A program made the translations under genes and the position numbers. The notes under the pieces were generated by a model. The model was not told the DNA's origin and did not search any database. It saw nothing but the letters and a program-made list of their open reading frames with translations. Below, piece after piece: positions 25,526 to 33,567 of a DNA stretch of 60,242 nucleotides. Source of the DNA: Mycobacterium sp. KBS0706 (GTDB lineage Bacteria > Pseudomonadota > Alphaproteobacteria > DSM-16000 > Inquilinaceae); assembly GCF_005938675.2 (NCBI RefSeq), contig NZ_VCCH02000048.1, positions 1 through 60,242 on the forward strand. The letters are read 5' to 3'. Each line of letters starts with the position of its first letter. Positions within the stretch are counted from its first letter, which is position 1.

Positions 25526-26198
25526 ATGTGGCAAACGCCTCGGCGCGAAAGCGGCGGTGCGTGGCGGCGGTGGTGAGGTGGCGGCAAACGTTGAAGGTGT
25601 TGTAGGTCGCGGCGTGCATCGACAGGAACCGCTGCGCCGAGGCCGCCGATTTGAACCGTTGCAGCTTGCGCTCCCGTCGCCGGGCCGGGACGTGCGAGCT
25701 CTCGGCCCGGTTGTTCAGCCGCTTGGCCCGTAGGTGGGGTATTCCGTCGAGCCGCAGGTCACGAAGCGCCGCGCCGTAGGCCGGACACTTGTCGGTGACC
25801 CAGGTAATTGGAGCGATGCCCTGCTTCCGGAGAAGCTTGCGCATCAGCTTGCGGGCGGCCGCCGCGTCCCGCCTGGCTTGAACCAGCGCCTCGAGCACCT
25901 CGCCCTCGGCATCGACGGCGCGCCAGAGGTACATCGGCTTGCCGGCGATCCGGACGAACATCTCGTCGAGGTGCCAGCACCGATGCGGCGCCGGCCGCCG
26001 CGCCCGGAGGCGGCGGGCGATGATCGGTCCGAACACGTTCACCCATCGGCGGATTGTCTCGTAGGACACCTCGAGGCCGCGCTCGGTGAGCAGGTCCTCG
26101 ACGTCGCGGTAGCTCAGGGTGAAGCGGAGGTACATCCAGACGGCGCGCTGGATCACGTCGGATGGAAAGCGGTAACCGGCATAGTCAGGCGGGGGCAT
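25526..26198 (-). pseudogene. IS6-family transposase, 3' end cut by the Tn3-family element
   Basis: About 224 residues of an IS6/IS26-type DDE transposase. It begins MPPPDYAGYRFPSDVIQRAV. The catalytic residues appear in CWHLDEMF, TWVTDKCPAYG and NNRAESSH. The native reading ends at RAEAFATW, where the frame enters the Tn3 repeat and continues as a meaningless tail to 25401. Family members end only a few residues later, so little is missing, but the right end of the element is gone. The left end may lie near 26237, where GGGCCCTGC could start the terminal repeat. No matching remainder is found left of the Tn3 element. Confidence 0.85.
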
Positions 26199-26237
26199 GG
26201 CTACCGCTACGCCGCTCGCGGGCGCGCCGCAGGGCCC

Positions 26238-26530
26238 TGAACGTGACAAGCCCGGTGGGGCGGTCTCCCCAGACTTCTGGCCTTCGGCCCTGTAGCCCGG
26301 CTCTGGTCGCCGCCCTAACCGCGGGCGGCCAGGGTGGGTGAGTCCCCGTCGCCCCACCGACCCCTGACGGAGCTCGACCGAGGACACCTCGGTCCGCCCC
26401 GGCGATGGTCAGACCCCGTGGAGGCTCGCGGTCAAGCGGGGCAAGGATGGGCGCGACAGAGCATCGGCTAAGGTAGAAAGCTCGTCCGCAAGGGCCAGAA
26501 GGCTGCTATATTGGAGTTTCGCAACTTCCT
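26238..26530. other. GC-rich non-coding stretch with nested hairpins
   Basis: GGTGGGGCG (26253) and CGCCCCACC (26350) can close a domain about 106 bases long. Within it GCCGCCC (26309) pairs with GGGCGGC (26323), extended by CTG/CAG. Just after it ACCGAGG (26377) and CCTCGGT (26387) form a seven-pair hairpin with a three-base loop. No open frame here resembles a family. It could be a structured RNA or the remains of a mobile intron or IS; I cannot assign it. Confidence 0.45.
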
Positions 26531-26588
26531 ATTTGGCGACCGCTAATTTGGGTCTTACCTGCAGAATGTGGCACGGACCGGAGTTGCT

Positions 26589-27173
26589 ATGTGCAGAGTG
26601 CATAACTTGTTCATTTTGTTGATATCGGCTTTCATGCTCCTCTCCCAGACTGCTCTTGGGCAGAAGCCTAGTGCAGGGTCGGCTGAAGAAAGAAGCTTCA
26701 ATCGGCAGCAATTTTCGGGGTGGGGTGGAATCGTGTTCCGTTGCCTCCCAAATAACTTGAGTGACTCATTGGAGAAACGTATCTGCAAATCCGCGTCATC
26801 TGACGCGCGATTCCTTGCGGAATCAGCTAAAATACCTTTCCAGGACACCGGAAGCGAAGATTACTCCGCCGTATTAATAGCTTCGAACGCACTGAGCCAT
26901 GCTCTTGTATTGGAGACCAGCGTGCTATCTACGAAGCTCTATCCTAAAGGCGTGCATGTGGCAGTTAGAGCAGGATCATTCTACAGCGGGGCGATAGAGC
27001 TGGGTGCCATCCCAGGCACACCGGAGAGCACGGGACGAGATGGAGATCTCATTCTGTGGGAGCGATCGGCGATTGGTACTGGTGACGAGAATGGGTTGGC
27101 GCAATCGATGCCCGGCTACGTTTCGACGGTGTTGAAGGAATTCTTCGCGCTATTCCTGAAAAGTCGCAGCTAG
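26589..27173 (+). CDS. secreted protein of unknown function, low GC
   Basis: A 194-aa protein with a clear signal peptide (MCRVHNLFILLISAFMLLSQ then TALGQ), so probably periplasmic or exported. No recognised domain. Two cysteines in the mature part (FRCLPNN and KRICKSA) could form a disulfide. GC content and codon use (many A/T-ending codons) are visibly unlike the surroundings, which points to transfer. A start at 26568 is possible but would put seven residues before the signal sequence. It stands alone between the IS6 remnant and a phage terminase gene. Confidence 0.65.
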   Translation: MCRVHNLFILLISAFMLLSQTALGQKPSAGSAEERSFNRQQFSGWGGIVFRCLPNNLSDSLEKRICKSASSDARFLAESAKIPFQDTGSEDYSAVLIASNALSHALVLETSVLSTKLYPKGVHVAVRAGSFYSGAIELGAIPGTPESTGRDGDLILWERSAIGTGDENGLAQSMPGYVSTVLKEFFALFLKSRS

Positions 27174-27319
27174 GACCTTCGCCAAGGGTCCTGGACCGCA
27201 CCCCCCTAGGGAGGTCAAAAGACCGGCCCATGGCGGCGGGATCGGCGCGGGGTCATTCATTTCAAACGCCGCAAAATTCGAAAATCGAGGTATTCTGCCG
27301 AGCCTGGAGGAGTCAGGTC

Positions 27320-27814
27320 ATGCGAGGCCGTAAACGAACCCCGTCCTACCTCAAGGTGATCGAAGGCAATCCCGGCAAGCGGCGCATCCCAAAGCCGCTG
27401 TCGGTCGAGCCGATCCTGCCGGAACCGCCGGACCACCTCGACGAGATCGCGAAGGCCGAGTGGCGCCGGGTCGCAAAGCATCTCTTCCGGCTTCGGCTTC
27501 TGACCCCGCTCGATGTCGGCGCGGCCGCCGTGTACTGCCAAGGCTGGAACCGGCTCGTTCAGGCCGAACGTCTGCTCGCCGAGAAGGCCGAGCGGGATGG
27601 CGTCACCCACGGCCTGCTGATCCGGGGCAAACACGGCACGCCGGTCCAGAATCCATTGATCGGCATTGCGCGCCGGTCGGCGGCGACGATGATGCACGTA
27701 GCCGCCGAATTCGCGATGACGCCGAGCGCGAGGAGCAGGATCGGGGCCGGGCCGAATCCGCCGAGCTCGGAATTCGCCGGTCTCCTCGGCGACCTGGACG
27801 ACGAGCCGGCGTAG
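27320..27814 (+). CDS. phage terminase small subunit, P27 family
   Basis: A 164-aa protein starting MRGRKRTPSYLKVIEGNPGK, the signature N-terminus of P27-type terminase small subunits (P-x-x-L-K-x-x-x-G-x-P-G-x-R). Then come EPPDHLDEIAKAEWRRV and NPLIGIARRSAATMM. In phages this subunit recognises the packaging site and recruits the large subunit. GGAGG precedes the ATG. No large terminase, portal or capsid gene follows, so this is an isolated prophage relic or a co-opted gene. The frame is intact. Confidence 0.85.
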   Translation: MRGRKRTPSYLKVIEGNPGKRRIPKPLSVEPILPEPPDHLDEIAKAEWRRVAKHLFRLRLLTPLDVGAAAVYCQGWNRLVQAERLLAEKAERDGVTHGLLIRGKHGTPVQNPLIGIARRSAATMMHVAAEFAMTPSARSRIGAGPNPPSSEFAGLLGDLDDEPA

Positions 27815-28331
27815 CGCTGCAAGGCGCGGTGTCCTCACGGCGCCTCTCCGGGGGTCCGGATTCGGCTCGTTGCGGACGGCCGCTGGCGCTGCCGGCTTCT
27901 CTGAAGCGGACATCTCCGGCGGTCCAACCTTGCCCGAAAGCGGACAGGACCGCTTTGGTTCGAGTCAGGTTGGATCCCACTTTTCGGCACCGAGGGCGAC
28001 GGCGGCTTCCGGGCGTCCGTCATTCGACGTGGCCGACCGCAACGGGCGGAAAGTGGAACTCAGGGGAGGTACGGCGTCGCTGCGCCTCATGACCGCAATG
28101 GGTGATGAAGCGGCCATTGGCACGGCCCTTCACATCAGTCCGGCCTTTGGCTCTAACCGGCCATCACAATCCTGTTTCTGAAATTGGACTAATTTCATCC
28201 GCGAGCATGATGTCTCGCATGCCCGAATTGTATGTTACGTCACTGTGGGCGGCGAAGCTGCCCATCGCGCCGATATCAAATATCAGGTTGATCGGGGGCA
28301 GCGCGGCAGTCGTGCTACCGCGCTGCGATCG
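27815..28331. other. gene-free stretch with short degenerate repeats
   Basis: No supported coding frame. Words such as GAAGCGGACA, GAAAGCGGACA and GGGCGGAAAG recur. A variant of the 28030-28060 segment reappears at about 29238-29265 (GACCG then GGGCGGAAAG and GGAA). It looks like decayed non-coding sequence. Confidence 0.4.
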
Positions 28332-28691
28332 TCACTTCTTGAACTGCAGCGTTCGTGAGTCGAACGGAATGACGCGCAGATGATCACCCTGCTCGAAAAC
28401 CGCATTCTCGCGAATGAAGTCGATTGCCACGACTGACGAGAGCGGGGCCTCGCCGGGCTTGATCAGATTGGCCATTTGCATGCTGTTCAGCAACATGGTC
28501 CTCGCAACCTCATAGACCGAGTTGCCTCCAGTCGCGCGACGCTCGACTTCGGCCCGAGTGTCGGGCGAAAGTCCCTCCAGAATCGCCCGCTGGAAGGCCG
28601 GGCTGGGTGCCGGTTGGGCAATTCCTGCTGGCGCCGCCAAGGTGAAGGGAAAAAGTATGATGGCCACTAATAGTGCTTTGCGCGTGAGCAT
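28332..28691 (-). CDS. small secreted protein of unknown function
   Basis: A 119-aa protein with an N-terminal signal peptide (MLTRKALLVAIILFPFTLAA then PAGIAQP). The rest is soluble: LEGLSPDTRAEVERRATGGNSVYEVARTML, given here in parts, and a C-terminus rich in charged residues. No domain recognised. The frame is complete and the signal sequence supports a real gene. GAGGAC-type sequence precedes the ATG weakly (AGGGAGGACTCGC). It lies alone in a gene-poor, rearranged zone. Confidence 0.55.
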   Translation of the reverse strand: MLTRKALLVAIILFPFTLAAPAGIAQPAPSPAFQRAILEGLSPDTRAEVERRATGGNSVYEVARTMLLNSMQMANLIKPGEAPLSSVVAIDFIRENAVFEQGDHLRVIPFDSRTLQFKK

Positions 28692-29468
28692 GCGAGTCCT
28701 CCCTTCTTGAATCTGTATCGGCTGCTCAAGGCAGTCGGATCAGAGCTGTTGGGACGCGGCGATAGATCTAGCCCTAAGCCGCGTCGCCTTTCGTGCAACT
28801 TGTCGGTGCGTCCTAGATGCAGCGGCCATTGCACACTCGGGCAGCAACATCATCGCACGATCCGCTCCGGTTCGCTTTGATCTAGAGCATTTTCACAGCA
28901 AGTCCCGAAAGCTTGATCGGCTGCTGCCTCGTTTCATGTCACCGCAGCCGAGTTTCCCAAGCGGGAAGCCTGGCCCGCCCGGCGAGCGAGGGGACGCCAC
29001 TCTCCCTCGCTCGCCCGATTTGAGCTCCTGCCTATCGCGTGACTTGCTCGTCTGGATAGGATCGCAGAGCAGACGATTGCTACCCTGTTGCCGGATGTCC
29101 GCATCGAGCCGTAAGTGGTCGCGAAGAGTGGGCTGCATCGATGTCGTGCCTCATGACCGGATAGGGTCGAATCGCGTCAGGTTCGCTTTCCAGAGCGGAG
29201 GTTGACGTCGGCTCTCGGGCAGCCGGCCGTGGGCTTGGCTGACCGAGAAGGGCGGAAAGCGGAAGTTGGAAGCCAGGCTGTTGCATGGCCGGTTCATGCT
29301 GTAGCGGACGCCAGTCGCGGCGCGCACTGCTGCCCGGGATGAGGCGGACTTCGCCATCTATGCAGAGGAAGCGTTGTCTCTACTGTCCGGCTGGCGATGT
29401 CGTCATCCTCAACAGTCTCGGCTCGCACATCGCAAAGGCCTCCTGTCCGGCCATCAGTCCGCTTCATC
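28692..29468. other. gene-free stretch of about 780 bases
   Basis: Open frames here are short and lack family resemblance. It shares fragments with the 27.9-28.1 kb stretch. No hairpin, promoter or IS end is clear enough to name. Confidence 0.4.
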
Positions 29469-30260
29469 TCAAACGATCGATGCCATCACGTCTCCAAGAC
29501 CCTGGTCGAAGCTGCAGCAAATCTGCTCACCCGGCCGCATCGGGAAGGCCCGCACGAATGAGCCGCTCAGGATGGTCTGACCGGCATCGAGTGCAACACC
29601 GAACTGAGCCAACTTGTTGGCAAGCCAAGCAACGGCATTGATTGGGTGACCCAAAACCGCCGATGCCTCGCCCTCGGTCTCCTTGACGCTGTCCCGGTAG
29701 ACCGCGCCCTTGACCTTGCCGAGTTCCAGTTGATCGAGCGTCCTTGGATTTGCGCCAAGAATAACGCCACCGCATGCAGCGAGGTCCGCAACCGTATCCA
29801 CGATCGTCATTGCGGGATTGTAGGCCACCCGGAAATCGCAGATCTCGATGGCTGGCAGAACGAAGTCCGTGGCCCTGATAACATCGACAGGTAGGATGCC
29901 AGGCCCTTCAAGCCGATTGTTGAGGACAAACGCGATTTCCATCTCGGCGAAAGGCGTGATGAAACGGCTTGCTTCGATCGGGTTATTTTCGTCGAAAAAC
30001 AGGTCTTCGGTAATTGCGCTGAAATCGGGCTCTTTGGAGTTCACCAGTTCCTGCATCGTCTTGGAGGTCAGACCTATTTTATACCCCCGCACAGGGATTC
30101 CCTGTTGCACGCGGCGGGCGATGAATTCCTCCTGGATGCGGTAGGAATCCTCGACTTCGATATTCTCGTAGGTCCTGGTCAGTAACGGGAGCTGCTTCCG
30201 TGTCCGATAGACGTCTTCGATGTCTAGGACGATCTTGGATCGTGTCGCTGCGTCAAGCAT
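29469..30260 (-). CDS. 2-keto-4-pentenoate hydratase family (MhpD/HpaH-like)
   Basis: A 263-aa member of the 2-oxopent-4-enoate hydratase/fumarylacetoacetate hydrolase-like family. Evidence: RGYKIGLTSKTMQELVN near residue 65, PFAEMEIAFVLNNRLEG with the metal-binding Glu pair, and LPAIEICDFRV in the middle. Such enzymes add water to 2-hydroxypenta-2,4-dienoate or its homologues in meta-cleavage of aromatics. The start at 30260 follows GAGGAGAGG; an alternative at 30275 has no site. It is followed upstream by an SDR on the same strand. No other meta-pathway gene is visible. Confidence 0.85.
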   Translation of the reverse strand: MLDAATRSKIVLDIEDVYRTRKQLPLLTRTYENIEVEDSYRIQEEFIARRVQQGIPVRGYKIGLTSKTMQELVNSKEPDFSAITEDLFFDENNPIEASRFITPFAEMEIAFVLNNRLEGPGILPVDVIRATDFVLPAIEICDFRVAYNPAMTIVDTVADLAACGGVILGANPRTLDQLELGKVKGAVYRDSVKETEGEASAVLGHPINAVAWLANKLAQFGVALDAGQTILSGSFVRAFPMRPGEQICCSFDQGLGDVMASIV

Positions 30261-30446
30261 CTGTCCTCTCCTCATGCATCACAATTTCAAGGGTCTTCGC
30301 ATCCGCATGAAGCGATGCTGATAGACCATGCAGGTCACTACCCTTCGAATTAGAAAGCCCAAGTCGCTGCGCTACACCCTTGGCAGCAGAGGCAGGCGAC
30401 ACACGGACCTTGAGCACCCTGTGCTGTACAATGCCTTTGCGGCAAG

Positions 30447-31205
30447 TCAGGCGGAGGTGCCGCCGTCGATCCTGAGGTTTGCGCCGGTGACAAAGGCCGC
30501 TTCTGGACCCGCGAGATACGCAATCAGTCCGGCAACTTCGTCGCAGGTTCCGTAGCGGTGCACGGCGATCATCTGCAGCACCTTGTCGGACGCCAGATCG
30601 TCGCCTGCGCTTTCTCGGGAGCTGCGCGTCATCTCCGTGTCCACCCGGCCAGGCTGAACGTTGTTGACCGTGATGCCGCGCGGGCCGAGGTCTCGCGCCA
30701 GGCCGCGTGTGAGACCGGCGACGGCCGCTTTGGTCATGGCGTAGACTGAGCCTCCGGCGATCGGCATGAACTCACTACTGATGCTGCCGATGTTGATCAC
30801 CCGACCGCCTTCTTCCATGTGGCGCACGGCTTCCTGCGTGGCGACGAACAGCCCCTTGACGTTGACCGCGATCATCCGGTCCAAGTCTTCGAGGGAGTAG
30901 TCGGTGATGGTGCCGAGCTTTGCGATCCCTGCATTGTTGACGAGCACATCAAGCCGTTGGAACCGCTCCACCGTCGCGGCGACGGCGGCTCTCACAGCGT
31001 CGATATCCGCACTGTCGGCATGGATCGCCATAGCCCGGCCGTGATCTGCTTCGATGGCGGCGACGACCGCGTTTGCACTATCGCCGGATGACGTATAAGT
31101 GATCGCTACGGTGGCTCCTTCGCGCGCCAGCCGCTTGGCGACCGCGGCACCAATGCCCCGCGACCCGCCGGTTACCAGGGCGACCTTGTCCTTGAGCCTA
31201 TCCAT
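30447..31205 (-). CDS. short-chain dehydrogenase/reductase (SDR), FabG-like
   Basis: A 252-aa classical SDR with TGGSRGIG at residue 12, NNAGIAKL, a catalytic serine in IGSISSEF and YAMTKAA for Tyr/Lys. The C-terminus FVTGANLRIDGG is typical. The closest pattern is 3-oxoacyl-ACP reductase-like. The start at 31205 follows AGAGG. The open frame upstream to 31421 has no family similarity. It is on the same strand as the hydratase, 186 bases before it. Confidence 0.85.
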   Translation of the reverse strand: MDRLKDKVALVTGGSRGIGAAVAKRLAREGATVAITYTSSGDSANAVVAAIEADHGRAMAIHADSADIDAVRAAVAATVERFQRLDVLVNNAGIAKLGTITDYSLEDLDRMIAVNVKGLFVATQEAVRHMEEGGRVINIGSISSEFMPIAGGSVYAMTKAAVAGLTRGLARDLGPRGITVNNVQPGRVDTEMTRSSRESAGDDLASDKVLQMIAVHRYGTCDEVAGLIAYLAGPEAAFVTGANLRIDGGTSA

Positions 31206-31941
31206 GCAAGACCTCTTGGTCAGGTGTGAAACGGCTACGCTTCTCGTGCCGTCCGATACGTCGTGGCTTCTGGAACGGCGATTCATGGTGCGGACGCGCC
31301 TCCACGAAGCTGGAGCGGGCATGCCGCATTCCCCGACTAGCGGTAGTGATAGGTGCCGGGCGTGAAGAGCAACGAACCGATCCGGACAGAAGCGAGCGAC
31401 CGGAAGCCGTCTGCCCTTCACGGCCCATGGCGAAATCAGGCCGGGATGTCAGCGAACGGCTGGGCCGATGCCTATAGCGCTCGCCGACATTGTGAGCCCA
31501 AGTGATCCAGGTAATCGAACTCACCAAACTCGGCTGCGTGACGGCGAAGGTCGTTTTGTCGGAGCATCTCTGCCTTTCCCGCGCCCTGGCCGCGTAGTCT
31601 TCAGGATAAGAACAATCGTACCGGGACCGGCCGACTCCCCTCCACCCTACAGGCGTGCCAGCGGAGTCCTACGTTCGGGTCGCCAACCGCATACCTTGGT
31701 GTAAGGCGGGATGGCATCGTCAAATAGACGCGGTTCGGACTATAGGCCGAGGTCGCGGCAGTCTTGGCGGGCAGGTTGTGGCGCCAAGCCACGCTGCGAC
31801 AATCTCTTGCCGAGCCGATGCCGAAGTTCGAGCCGAGACATCGGGACGACTGCTGCGTACCTAATGGATTGACCGGAACAGAAGAGCCCGGTTGAGGATT
31901 CTCGTGCAGCGCGGTCTGTGCGAATGTGAGGGACGCGCACA
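31206..31941. other. gene-free stretch of about 740 bases
   Basis: Several short frames on both strands lack similarity to anything I know. It ends at the IS630 remnant and is likely accumulated debris at an insertion hotspot. Confidence 0.4.
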
Positions 31942-32175
31942 GGGATTTCCATCGAGGTCACCGCCGAGGACCGCCGCCGGCTGGAGGCGGTAGTTGCGGA
32001 CCGCAACACGCCGCAGAAGCATGTCTGGCGAGCCCGGATCGTGCTTCTCACCGCCGCGGGCGCCGGCACGACCGCGATCATGCGCGAGGCGGGGGTGTAC
32101 AAGACAGCGGTCTGGCGCTGGCAGGAGCGCTTCATGGCCGAGGGTGTGGACGGCTTGAGGGGCGTGGCTATCTAG
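31942..32175 (+). pseudogene. IS630-family transposase, N-terminal remnant
   Basis: About 75 residues of a helix-turn-helix N-terminus: ISIEVTAEDRRRLEAVVADR, then NTPQKHVWRARIVLLTAAG and KTAVWRWQERFMAEGVDGL. These are typical of IS630-type transposases. The expected start is broken: the ATG at 31924 is followed at once by TGA. The frame stops at 32173-32175, before the DDE domain. It is truncated at both ends and not functional. Confidence 0.8.
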
Positions 32176-32423
32176 GCCGGATGAAGCGTCCTCAGTGACC
32201 GAGGTCGGGTGCGCATCCTGGCAAGGCGGGGGCGTCACCGCCGTTGGTCGCATGCAACCGCGTCCGGTTTGGCGAACCGGGTGAGGTGACCGCATTTCAC
32301 CCTATCCGGACATAGTAATCCATTGATTCCATTGGACAATAAGGGGGCTTATCGGGCGTTGGAGCTTTCGCACGCGGCGATGGACGGGTAGACTCCTCAC
32401 GTCAGCCGCTCCTGGGAGGCCCC

Positions 32424-32964
32424 GTGCCGTTCGCCGTCCACCTCGATCTCGACCCGCCCAGCGCCGCCGCGCTGACACCGCTGATCGACGCCGTCGAGCG
32501 GGCCGATCCGGACGCGATGACGCCACGACGGGCCCAGGTCGCGCCACATCTCTCGCTCGGCGTCTACGATCGGCTCGACGCCACGGCGATGAGCGCGTCG
32601 TTGCAGCGCTTCGCCGCGCTCCAACCCGCCTGCGACATCCAATTGTCGAGCCTCGGCCTGTTCCCGGGACCACCCGCCGTCCTGTTCGTGGCGCCGGTGG
32701 TCGCGGCCGAGCTGCTCGACCTGCACGGCCGCTTGCACCACGCCGCGGCGCGCTTCGTCCCGCACTGCTGGGTCCACTACCTCCCGGGCGACTGGGTACC
32801 GCATGTCACGCTCGGCGAGGGCATGAGGCCGGCCACGGTGCCGGCGGCGATCGGCAACGCCATCGCCGCCTGGCGGCCGCGCGCGGCGGTGCTGAACCGG
32901 CTCTCGCTGGTTCCATCCGGTCGAGCTGCTGTGGTCGACGGCGCTGGCGCCGTCGCACGCTTGA
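32424..32964 (+). pseudogene. 2H phosphoesterase (2'-5' RNA ligase family), frameshifted near the 3' end
   Basis: A LigT/2H-type protein of about 180 aa. The two histidine motifs are HLSLGVY (HxS) and HVTLGEG (HxT), in the usual spacing. Members hydrolyse 2',3'-cyclic phosphates or 2'-5' bonds of RNA. Up to NRLSLV (32910) the frame is good. The natural ending FHPVELLWSTALAPSHA with a TGA at 32962 is then in the next frame, which fits a one-base insertion or two-base loss near 32908-32911, or a sequencing error. Read without the shift, the frame would run 137 bases into the next gene. The next gene starts 15 bases after the corrected stop. Confidence 0.7.
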
Positions 32965-32979
32965 GCAGGGGAGGGGAGG

Positions 32980-33567
32980 GTGATCGTGCATCTCAACGGC
33001 TGGCCCGGGGTCGGAAAGCTCACCGTCGCGCGCCTGCTGGCGCCGCGGCTCCAGGCCCGCCTGATCGACAACCACCTGCTGCACGACGTCGCCATCCGCT
33101 GCACCGGCATCGATGACCCGGCGCGCTGGCCGCTCTACGAGACCGTGCGCGCCGCCGCCGATCAGGTGCTGGCCGACCGGCCGCGATCGGAGACCTTCGT
33201 CATGACCAACGCGCTGTGCATCGGCTCTCCGCGCGAATGCGAGGCCTGGCGCCAGGTCGTCGCCCTGGCGGAGACGCGGGCGGTGCCGCTGGTGCCGGTG
33301 GTGCTCGAGGCCGACGCCACCGTGCTGCGCTCCCGGGTCCAGAGCCTCGAGCGCCAGGGACGCAAGCTGACCGACCCAGACGCCCTTGCGGCGATGATCC
33401 GCGCCGACCGGCTGCTGAAGCCCGACGTGCCCGAGCGGCTCGATCTCGATACGTCCCGTCTCGCCGCCGCCGACGCCGCCGCGGCGATCGAAGCCCATCT
33501 GCTGGCTGTTCGCGGCCTGCTGGCGCCGGCGGATGCCAGGCACCTGACCCTGGTGACCGCACCATGA
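32980..33567 (+). CDS. P-loop kinase/AAA-type ATP-binding protein
   Basis: A 195-aa P-loop NTPase of the small kinase fold. The Walker A motif is LNGWPGVGKLTVARLL at residues 4-19. The rest has the layout of shikimate or polynucleotide kinase-like proteins: a LID-like VQSLERQGRKLTDPD stretch and a Walker B-like VPLVPVVLEAD. The GTG start at 32980 follows GGGGAGG. It overlaps the recombinase gene by four bases (stop codon inside its ATG region) and follows the 2H phosphoesterase by 15 bases. The three genes therefore look like one transcript. Substrate unknown. Confidence 0.75.
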   Translation: MIVHLNGWPGVGKLTVARLLAPRLQARLIDNHLLHDVAIRCTGIDDPARWPLYETVRAAADQVLADRPRSETFVMTNALCIGSPRECEAWRQVVALAETRAVPLVPVVLEADATVLRSRVQSLERQGRKLTDPDALAAMIRADRLLKPDVPERLDLDTSRLAAADAAAAIEAHLLAVRGLLAPADARHLTLVTAP

